Shown here: in pieces, positions 55,896 through 64,000 of the stretch
Numbering within the stretch: position 1 is the first letter of the stretch
Layout: the number at the start of each line of letters is the position of its first letter
Assembly (NCBI GenBank): GCA_016748015.1
Contig: JAAOMT010000094.1
Location: 280,429 to 344,428, forward strand
Direction of reading: 5' to 3'
DNA: 64,000 bases
Source: Geosiphon pyriformis
Taxonomy: Eukaryota; Glomeromycota; Glomeromycetes; Archaeosporales; Geosiphonaceae
Position numbers and translations under genes: made by a program
Notes under the pieces: model-generated
What the model was told of the DNA's origin: nothing
Seen by the model: the letters and a program-made list of their open reading frames with translations, nothing else
The model's database searches: none

Positions 55896-56129
55896 GATAT
55901 CCTCATTATTGTTGCTTAACTATTTTAGTTCTTGCTTCTTAGAAAGGTCAAAAAGCATGATATATTGTTCTAGGTTTGAATTATTGTAATTATTATTGTC
56001 AATTTGAATGGAGCTAGAACTATTGTTATCATTATTGTTATTTTTGAAGTTTAAATCAGGATTAAACATTGATTTCAATTTTGATGTGCAGCTGCTGATT
56101 GGTTTTTTTTTTTCTAGGATCATGTAGAT

Positions 56130-56800
56130 TATGTGTATTAATGGATTGTAAATAAGATCACACTCATTACAATATTAAAAGTTACAAGAAATCAAATAGT
56201 GGTCACATAATTGGATATTTATTTTTTCCAACCATTACTCTTGTTCCTCTTGAATGGATGCTAAATTCTGGTAATGTTCATGAAATTCTTCTGGGCCTGT
56301 TTCAATATCTAGAAAGGCATCAGGATTGGAAATAAAAACAACTTCAACTGGTTTAGATGGATTGTTTTTTATTTCTAAGATCTTATTAAGCGAAGTGTTT
56401 TCTATCTTGGTGTTGGCCATTTTCCAAATCTTGTCTTTATTGTGTAGATAACTGTCCAAGGGAGAGATTGCTTGATGCCAGACTGCAGTTATTGGGATTT
56501 TACAATTCATCCAGTCATTAATGAGAATTGTGTATTAATATGATGCATCACAGGTTTCTTTTTGACCAGAAATGTCATTTCATATTCCTTCATTGAGCAA
56601 TTGTTCACCACAAGCAAGACATAGTTCATTGTCCTACTTGCCTTGGCATTTTAAATAGCCATAGTGTTTATGATAGCATGATTTGCAATAGTAATAGGTT
56701 CGTGTTCAGTAGTCTTTATCAGATACAATTCAAGCTTCCATAAAGAACAACTTTTTTTTGCAATCCTTGTACTTAAGTGGAATATAAAGTGGCTCTGGTC
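56130..56800 (-). pseudogene. TE-D cysteine-rich module with zinc ribbon
   Basis: Degraded but colinear with TE-C: KKLFFMEA near 56755, TYYYCKSCYHKHYGYLK, DNELCLACGEQL, KETCDASY near 56560, then the middle part (open 56510-56235) with PEEFHEHYQNLASIQEEQ, and the ribbon LCDHYLISCNF.YCNECDL near 56200-56140. An asparagine-rich spacer (56040-55975) leads to the dUTPase. One cysteine of the ribbon has become tyrosine. Confidence 0.68.
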
Positions 56801-56989
56801 AGGTGTTAATCAAATAGAAACTTCTCCAGCCACTGGTAATTTTGTTGGTAGTATCTTCTTGTGGCTCATCATCTTCTTTTTTTTTTCTTTTGTTATCTCA
56901 ATACAGTATTGGCAGTAATTCATTGTGGTTAGTGTCAGCCCATGAAACTTGGTAGGCTTTCCAGATAGGTTTCTTTTTTTCTTTTTCAA

Positions 56990-57480
56990 ATTCAATTAGT
57001 GATGCAGTTGTAGTGGTTTTGAAGTGTCCACAGGTAGCTGGTACTCTAGTATGTTGCTCATTTTGCCTAAGCTGTAGCTCTTGAGTGTTCTAGTTAAGCA
57101 CAACATTGGTTTTAGACAGTCAGTCATTACCAACAAAAGCTTGGTACTGGATGGCTTCTATGACTAAAACCTTGATTGGTATAATGATACTATCAACCTT
57201 GATGAGAAAATTGTTGATTTCACCAATTGGAGTTTTGGTAGCTCGATCAGCAGTAATAATTCTGGTGCTGACAGCATGATCAACTCGGTGACCTAATTGG
57301 TTCATAAGTTATTATGTAATAATACTGCCTGCTAAATCACTGTTTAGGATCAGCTTGATGGTCTGCCCATTGATTTTGGTGTCAGTGTACATAGCAGTAA
57401 TGGGTTTCATATCAAGAGTGGCTCCACTAAAGAGAGAGGTTTTGGTTGGTCTCTTAATTTTGAAAAAAAAAATGGCTGCT
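56990..57480 (-). pseudogene. TE-D aspartic protease
   Basis: The active site LILNSDLAGSIIT near 57350 has lost both the aspartate (D to N) and the glycine. After a stop, NQLGHRVDHAVSTRIITADR (57305 on) preserves the arginine as CGA (57287-57285). Then TPIGEINNFLIKVDSIIIP, and QYQAFVGND with the following stop where tryptophan is expected. The CGA serves as reference for the TGA found in TE-C and TE-F. Confidence 0.86.
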
Positions 57481-57942
57481 AACAATTTGTCATTGGTGAC
57501 AGTGGCTAGAGATATGTTGTTGTTAATTGTTTGCTTCAGGAAGGTTTTTAGGTTGTTGGTTGAGATGTTTTCTGGGGTAACCAGGAGACTCAAATAGTTC
57601 TGGGAACTTGGATTTTGGTTGTACCTGTTTCTCAAATTTCTGAAACGTGATTCCAAAGCATGGTTGAATGAATTGAAGATCAGTTGATAAACAACCATTG
57701 CTGATCTCCAGTTTTGCTAAACAATTCTCAGTCTTTGGTTTCTGGGTGATGTTTGAATTGGATTTTGTGACAGAATTTGAATTTGTTGGGGTTGATATAT
57801 CACTTGCAACTGTGATTAGTAAATAATTGGTGCTAGGTTTTAATAAATTAGAGTTTGGTAGATTAGTTGCTGGACTACTTGAGTGTAATGTGGTTGATAG
57901 TGATCTTGATTTGGGTAGTGGTTTGGAGTTTGAAATCTGCAA
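57481..57942 (-). pseudogene. TE-D gag tail
   Basis: Low-complexity serine-, asparagine- and proline-rich tail between the nucleocapsid knuckle and protease. It has NPSSQNYLSLLVTPENIS, which matches NPNSQNYLSLLVIPEDV of TE-C. Cut at 57942 by the solo LTR. Confidence 0.75.
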
Positions 57943-58780
57943 TGTTACTTATAGAAATATAGGGAATATATATTAGCATAGTTATTAGCCAATCAGAAAT
58001 AGATGTAGTAAATATGGAATTCCAAGATTCTTCTCAGGAATTGCAGGATTCCAGGAATTACAAGATTCTTCTCAGGAATTGCAAGATTTCAGGAATTATA
58101 GGATTCTCATGAGGAATTGCAGAATTTCAGAATTCCATTGTGAAGAATTGAGGAATTGAGAAATCTTAATTATGTATATATAGCAGTAGTATTAGAAGCT
58201 GAAAAAACAGACCTTTCAGTTTAGATTTTATTTAGACAATCTTCCAAAACACAATAAATAACTATTTGTTATCTCAAACCCAATTTTACTATCAACATGG
58301 AGTGTTGATAGTAATTGATACTTAAACACACTGGAACAATAGCTCTTGATCATGGCTATTAATGGGATAATAACTTGCAAAACCACCTTGGTTTATTCAT
58401 TATTTTCTTTTGTTTCTTTTTTTTTTTATTTTTATTTTTATTTTATTGTTGTGCACTAATTGGTTGAATAAAGCGCTAGATTACTGATGTCAAGGATTGC
58501 CTGGTAAAAGACCCCTGCAAGAGGGTAAGACATATACAGAAGATATGGAATACTTACCAGAGGATTGCCGGTCATTATGCCAAGAAAAGAATTGACAGAA
58601 TTGTAATTCTGGGAAGCTATGGATAAAACAACTATTGAATCTCTGTTCATTATACAAAGAACTCAAACCAAAACCTTCAGATACAAAACCTTCAGATTAA
58701 AAACATCAGCGCAAATAATTTTTAGCACCAAGTTACAGATTTGTTATTTGATTTGAGACTCCAAGTAATCACCTGTAACA
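57943..58780 (+). mobile_element. Solo LTR of the TE-C family
   Basis: 838 bp, TGTTA...TAACA, similar to the TE-C LTRs along its length, with no internal region. Flanks GCAA (57939-57942) and GTGA (58781-58784) are a 4-bp duplication with two transitions. It interrupts the TE-D gag. Left by recombination between the two LTRs of a lost element. Confidence 0.88.
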
Positions 58781-60058
58781 GTGATCAGGATTTTGATATT
58801 AATTCTCTGACTAGAGTTAATTGCAATATGTTCTGCAGTTAGCTCTAAGATAATTTTGTTTACCACAATTGTGACAAATATGTATTTCTTGCTACCATGG
58901 CTAATTGAATGATAATGATGAAGAACATAATTGATTTTGAAAGCAATTCATGTTTTCTGAATTATTGCATCATTGTAAAGGCTGATAAATTGCTTAATTG
59001 TCAGCTAAATAGTTTTCTAGTTTTTGATTAATTGAATTACTAAATTTTTTTAATTTGGAATCCAATTCAGATGATCTATTCATCACTAGATTTACAGTTT
59101 GGGCATAGTTGACTTTAAGTTCAGCTGCTTCAAAATCTCTAGCTTGGGTAACTGCTGTTTAAAAATTGGCTGAATGTAATGGATGTACTTATTGCAGGAT
59201 GCTGCTGTATAATCCACAAATAAATTGATTCAAAATTTGGGCTATGGTAAAATAATTGGTGTTGATGGCTTGGATTTGGCACAAGTTTCTGTAAAAACGT
59301 CCTAAGTAAGTAGTGACTGCTTCAATTTTTTCTTGTTTGATAATGGTGAAGGTATTGGTCAAGCAATTAATACTATTATTGTTACTAAAATATCTCAAGA
59401 ATTCAACTTTAAACACGTTAAAATCTTGAAGTTTATTGGCTAAGCTTTGATACCATGAGTCAGTGGTATTCTGGAGAAAGTATGGGATGACTTAAAGTGC
59501 TTTGGCATCATTCTATCTGTTGGCTGTGATGGCTTTTTCTATATTGTTTAGCCATACTTGTGCATTATCTTCTTCACCAGTAAATTTTTCAATGTTGGTA
59601 ATTGGTACATATGCTATTTGTTGTGATGGTTGTTAAAGTGGTTGTTGCAGTTATTGTTAAGGTGGTACTTGTGGCTGTTGAATTGGTTCAGTAATCAGTC
59701 TAATTAATAACTGATTAATTACAATTACTGGAGATAAGTGTTGCTGATTAATAATATTAGAGTTTGGATTGTTCTGATTTTCTGGAGTTTGAATATTTGG
59801 GGTTTTAACTTCCAGGTTTTCTACAATTGGGTTTTGATAATTAAATTCCTAATTGTTATCTTTCTCTTTTTTTGATTCTGTTACTTCCTAAGGATTCATG
59901 ATTCCAAAATCTGGTAAAAATAGCAGTAATCGAAATTCTGATGGCATTGGTGATCACAACTTAAATTCTTCAAAATATTTGCCATAGGTTTCTAATAGGT
60001 CGTTTCTTGATTGTTTACTTTGAAATAGTATTTGTGCCAATGATGTCTTTGTATGCAC
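58781..60058 (-). pseudogene. TE-D gag, nucleocapsid and capsid region
   Basis: Nucleocapsid knuckle CHNCGKQNYLRANC near 58885, with the histidine changed to tyrosine. The capsid region carries the open 59416-59189 (FKVEFLRYFSNNNSINCLTN, RFYRNLCQIQAINTNYF), colinear with TE-C 21850-22078. Q/P-rich hinge 59620-59900 and the segment YGKYFEEFKL near 59990. It is cut at 60058 by the second solo LTR. Confidence 0.82.
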
Positions 60059-60827
60059 TATTACGGGAGTGTTTTTTTAGTATATTTTAATTGTTGATCT
60101 CCTATTTTAATTGCAATCAGTTTCTTGTGAGTTCTTCGATTTTATGTGTTGGATATTAATGATAATATACTGAAGGTTTTCTTTTGATGTTGTGATATAA
60201 GTTTTCTTTTTAATTCTAGTTGTTTTTGTATGTTATCTACTTCTTCTCAGAGACTAATCTGAAATCTACCCACTGTCTGAGGTCTTTTCTGAGACTATCC
60301 TTGCAATTGTCTAATGTGTTTCTCTAATCTAGAAACACGGAATATTAATGGCCTTTTTGTGATTTTCCTAAGTATATAATAAAGCTTTTTCAATTTAATT
60401 AGTAACCACCTGAATAATCTTGATCAGGGATTATTTTTCCAAAGGGTTCAAAGATGGAATAATAGTTTCATTCACTAAAAAGGGTATGTGAATTCTATTG
60501 TTAATCTTGTAATTGCAATGTTCATTCAATTTATTATTTTTATTAATTCTTTTTAAATAAGATTTTATTTAGATATTTGTTGCTCCTAGTTGAAGCTTGT
60601 TTTTTTTCATCATTAAAAACTATTTTATATATATATAATTATTGTTTTACAAAATAATGTCTTGTAATACTCTATTTCCATTATTTCTAAATAATGTTTG
60701 CTGCTATTGTAAAATAGTGCTTGCTGTTATTTATAAATCATTTTTTTTTATAAATTGTTGCTGTGCTATTTTATGATTGGCTAATTTATATTATTTATAA
60801 TTCTTATTAAATTTTTGAATTGTAACA
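60059..60827. mobile_element. Solo LTR of a family not otherwise present
   Basis: 769 bp from TATTACGGGAGTG (expected TGTTAC) to TTGTAACA. Flanks GCAC (60055-60058) and ATAC (60828-60831) fit a 4-bp duplication with two transitions. It interrupts the gag of TE-D at a place where TE-C is continuous. The sequence does not match the other LTRs in the window, and I see no ORF in it. Confidence 0.65.
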
Positions 60828-61287
60828 ATACCTGTTAATGAAATGTTGATGATGCTTCCAGATGTGTAGTAATATGATTAATAAGTTGGTAATTTAACTC
60901 TTGTTTTCTTTTAAGTAGGTGTTGTATTTTCTGGAATATTACTGCTGGTGTCTGTGGTTTTCCTTTATCTTTGATTATGTAAGTGATGGGATATTTTTGT
61001 TGAGTGTGATGTTCAATTTCTCTATTAATTTTAGTGAAGATTGCTATGAAATTATGATTTGCTGGTAGATTGATGTTTTGAATTAGTTTGTTGTAAAAAT
61101 TTCTTCTTGCTGAGTCAGTTTCTACTGGTACTTCTAACAAATATAAGATTTTTTCATTAACATAGAAGTTAAAGACAGATTCTGCTGATAAGTGATTGTG
61201 GGTTAATTCCAAGTGTTAACAATAATATTGAAATAAGGATTTGGCAAATCCTAAATGGTTTGTTCTTATTCTTTCTGATTCTACCAC
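60828..61287 (-). pseudogene. TE-D gag, N-terminal part
   Basis: Begins at GTG 61287 (VESERIRTNHLGFAKSLFQY), a stop, then open 61212-60835: HNHLSAESVFNFYVNEKILY, SARRNFYNKLIQNINLPAN, KINREIEHHTQQKYPITYI. Colinear with the start of TE-C gag. Interrupted on the left by the solo LTR. Confidence 0.85.
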
Positions 61288-61332
61288 TTTTGGGATGGTT
61301 GTTTGTTGGTGCTAATTTTCTGTAAAATTATA

Positions 61333-61349
61333 TCTTATAGGAAGCACCA
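61333..61349 (-). other. Primer binding site of TE-D
   Basis: Minus strand TGGTGCTTCCTATAAG-type sequence two bases inside the 5' LTR, a decayed relative of the TE-C site. Confidence 0.7.
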
Positions 61350-61351
61350 AA

Positions 61352-62293
61352 TGTTACAAGTAATTATTTGGGGTTTCAAATCAAATAAAAAATCTATAAC
61401 TTGGTGCTCAATAGTTGAACTAATTGGTAATGTCTGAAGGTGTTTTGATCTAAAAGTTTTGATTGGAGTTCTTTGTATAATGAATAGAGATTTCCATGTT
61501 ATTTTTATCCATAGCTTCCCAGAATCACAATTCTGTCAATTTTTTTTTTAGCTTGGTGACCAGCAATTCTCTGGTAAGCAATCCGTAATTTTTACATATT
61601 CTACTTATTTGCAGGAGTCTTTTACCAGGCAATTCTTGATGTTAATAACTCAGCACTTAATTTTTAGAAGTTTAGTAAATCACCAACAAGATATAACAAA
61701 AATAAAAGAAAATAAATAAAAACAATTAAGCCAAAACAATGCAAATTAGTATTCCATCAATAACTATAATCAAAAGCTATTGTTCTTGCATGGTTTAAGT
61801 ATCAATTTCTATTAACATTTAGAGTTAATAGTGAGCAGTTAGATTTAAGATGCTGAATAAGTATATTTATTTGATATTTAAAATGATATGGTTTCTAACT
61901 AAAGAACAGTAACTAATGAATTTCTGTCTGGAGATTTCTCTTTTCTGTTTCTAATACTACTGCTATATATACATATTTTCTAGTTTTATAAGATTGCTTT
62001 GAATTGTCTGTTCTTGTTAGCTATTATTTTGTTTTTTTTATATTATAACTAATTATCCTATATTATAACATGTTATCTAATATTATTACACGTTATTCTG
62101 TGTTATTCTATATTATAACATGTTATCTTATGTTATAATGTGTTATTTTGTGTTATCCTGTATTATAATACATTATCCTATATTATAACACATTATCCAA
62201 CATTATTGCATATTATTCTGTGTCTTTTCATGTTTTGTCACATTTTTTCTTCAGGTCATCTTTCTTTGATAGACTTTTTTTCTTCAAGTAACA
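61352..62293 (-). repeat. 5' LTR of TE-D
   Basis: 942 bp from TGTTAC to TAACA; partner of 10545-10729 plus 30789-31558. The plus-left 45 percent (U5 side) resembles the TE-C LTR, while the AT-rich block at 62035-62225 resembles the TE-F LTR. Confidence 0.93.
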
Positions 62294-63350
62294 ACATATT
62301 TATTTAATTATTGCATTTAAGAATTTGTCAGTTGATTAGAACAAAGTTAAGAGTTATTCTGAAGTTGTTGACAATGAGCATGCTGATTTTTTTGTCAATG
62401 CTTTTATTATGTCTGAGTTTGTATTATTTGTTGAAATGCTATATTGTTTTTTTGCCATTAAAGATAAATTTGTTTCTAAAAACATTTGTCACTTTATAAG
62501 ACATCTTTTTGAAACTATTAGTTTTGTTAGTTGAAAATCCAAGTACACAGATAATGTTATAAATATAAATCTTTATAAACTGTTTAATATGTATTAGACT
62601 TTTAACATTTGGAATCCTGATAGTAAAATTTGTTTTGGCTTTATCAGCTCTGCTTCTACCATGCTTTGATCTTATTTTATGAAGGTTTTATACTATTGAC
62701 TATTTGTAACCAAAAGAAAAAAATTGTATAAGTCAAACTATTTTAGTGTATTATGTATCTAATATAGCTTGGTTAAAGATTCTAATCATATATTTTTGTG
62801 CATTCAAGACATTTGCACTAGAAAAAATTTAATCTTAACCACCATTAAGACTTGGACTAATTTGCTAAATACTTATACTGCTAACTATATGGTGGTTTGA
62901 TTCTTGTAAAAAGCAAAGTCTTCTGGTTATTTATATATAACATTAGCTAAAAATTTTGTAATAAAAGAATAGATAGTTAACATAGTAAGTTTGTTGAGTG
63001 CTGGGTCTAATAAAAGTTTGTTGGTTATTAATTTGATTTGGAATTTTGTCAAAGATTATAGATCTGCCATATAATTACCAACCATCAAATTATGAGAAAT
63101 ATGGCCTTCTGCTACATAATAATTTAGTGACTTTAGTCATTTTTGGTTTAGCTTTATTATAGTCTTTTAAGATAATTTATGACTTTAGTATTAGATTGAG
63201 TATTCATGTTTGTTTTAGTTTGTATCTTAGTCTAATCAATGTACATTTCAGTTTTTTGCAAGATTTTTTTATAGTGGATAGTTTAGGTATATAATGCTAT
63301 CTTGATTGATCCAAATAACTGGTTATATATAAAAAAAGCATAAGTCATAC
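62294..63350 (+). pseudogene. LINE piece 3 of 3, end of RNase H and C-terminal region
   Basis: Resumes the LINE in frame after TE-D with one copy of ACAT removed: VEKKH joins IYLIIAFKNLSVD. The end of RNase H, NKVKSYSEVVDNEHADFF near 62340-62400, has the conserved NEHAD. Then come segments of the C-terminal domain: FNIWNPDSKICFGFISSAST near 62605, YFMKVLYY near 62680, KLYKSNYFSVLCI near 62720, FLCIQDICTRKNLILTT near 62795, and NFVKDYRSAI near 63045. The reading fades after about 63330. Stops are frequent throughout. Confidence 0.82.
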
Positions 63351-63409
63351 TTAATATAAGATTTTATTTGATTGTATAATTTTAGATAGTAGTTGGGCTA
63401 CACTCATTA

Positions 63410-63503
63410 AAATATTAATAAAAAAATTAATTAATTATATATTATAAAATATAGGTTAAACTTTTTTTTTCTTTTATTTTAAATTTTTTAAAAAAAAAAA
63501 AAT
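63410..63503 (+). repeat. AT-rich run, probable LINE 3' tail region
   Basis: Runs of A and T including a 12-base A run near 63490. It sits between the end of the LINE reading and the next coding trace. No other feature seen. Confidence 0.45.
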
Positions 63504-64000
63504 TTGCAAAAAAGTTTTTTTCTTTTTAATATAAATCTAAAAAACTTTTTTCTTTTTTATATTTTAAATTCCCAAAAAAGAGTAAATATTTTTGAGAAAA
63601 GTTTTATATTTTACTATTTAGTTAAATCTTTTTTGTTTAATTATAAAGCTATTAATACTAATAACAGTTTAATTATAAAAAAAGTCAAAAAAAAATCTGG
63701 TGCTGGCTCAATAATTACCAATTTATTTACCAAAAAAAATACAAAGATAGAATTTTAAAGAAAACTGCTGTTATAATCAATTTGAGTACTTTTAAAAATA
63801 TATTTTTAACTAATAAAGTAATTGGATTTAATATTAGAAATATGGGACATGCTGCAACAAAACCAGACAAAGTGAACATTCTATTATGTGACATAAATGA
63901 GAGGCTGATTTTATGATATGGCTGTAAAATTGACCAGTATGACTGATGACGTTTTGAAAAGTAATAATGGTTCTCATTCATAACTTATGAACTTGTTAAT
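63504..64000 (+). pseudogene. Decayed coding region, possibly the 5' half of another LINE copy
   Basis: Open 63504-63758, ending in KKVKKKSGAGSIITNLFTKK. After a short frame change the reading continues to the window edge as KKTAVIINLSTFKNIFLTNK, GFNIRNMGHAATKPDKVNIL and LCDINERLIL, then TGA, YGCKIDQYD, TGA TGA, RFEK. The stops are the kinds produced from CGA and TGG elsewhere here, so I read it as a decayed gene and not chance. A lysine-rich start followed by such a segment reminds me of the N-terminal region of the same LINE family, which would make it a neighbouring copy. I am not sure; it could be another repeat. Confidence 0.45.

Larger units (their letters stand above)
10545..62293 (-). 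mobile_element. TE-D, Ty3/gypsy-like element holding the nest
   Basis: LTR ends lie at 10545 (TATTAC, from TGTTAC) and 62293 (TAACA). The target duplication ACAT is perfect at 10541-10544 and 62294-62297, and the LINE reading resumes in frame across it. Within the span are foreign insertions: TE-B with TE-C (10730-30788), TE-E with TE-F (34356-54359), and solo LTRs at 57943-58780 and 60059-60827. Subtracting these leaves about 10.1 kb, the size of TE-C and TE-F. In transcription order: 5' LTR 61352-62293, gag, protease, cysteine-rich module, partial dUTPase, reverse transcriptase, RNase H, integrase, third ORF, 3' LTR. Confidence 0.92.

Overview
The window is AT-rich eukaryotic DNA made almost entirely of transposable elements. 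I see no host gene, rRNA, tRNA or CRISPR array. The LINE that frames it and the Ty3/gypsy proteins resemble the repeats I know from arbuscular mycorrhizal fungi (Glomeromycotina). A repeat-rich member such as the Gigasporales is my inference; no host marker gene is present to confirm it.

Layout: the window is one decayed LINE (plus strand) blown apart by nested LTR retrotransposons. LINE pieces lie at 1-2005, 9774-10544 and 62294-about 63350, and the protein reading resumes across each gap. TE-A (2006-9773, minus) and TE-D (10545-62293, minus) inserted into the LINE. TE-B (10730-30788, minus) inserted into the left LTR of TE-D, and TE-C (19777-30054, plus) into the right LTR of TE-B. TE-E (34356-54359, minus) inserted into the reverse transcriptase gene of TE-D, and TE-F (37800-47939, plus) into the RNase H region of TE-E. 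Two solo LTRs (57943-58780 and 60059-60827) sit in the gag of TE-D. With insertions removed, TE-B to TE-F are each about 10 kb and the LINE is about 3.8 kb. LTRs run TGTTA...TAACA (some ends mutated), and target duplications are 4 bp, perfect for TE-A, TE-B and TE-D.

Gene order in TE-B to TE-F, in transcription order: LTR, primer site, Gag with a CCHC knuckle, aspartic protease, a cysteine-rich module with a second zinc-ribbon-like cluster, a dUTPase-like domain, reverse transcriptase, RNase H, DDE integrase, a third ORF ending at the polypurine tract, LTR. The dUTPase, the cysteine-rich module and the third ORF are the least ordinary parts. TE-A is a different family: no dUTPase, an acidic tract with its own cysteine cluster after the protease, and an unrelated but fully open 250-residue third ORF.

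All gag-pol genes are broken, mainly by C-to-T and G-to-A changes, many of them CGA to TGA at conserved arginines, with few frameshifts. All six proteases have lost the active-site glycine and only TE-F keeps the YLDD motif. The locus is a graveyard, but it preserves the design of an unusual retrotransposon lineage. The last 500 bases hold another decayed coding region, possibly the 5' half of a second LINE copy.
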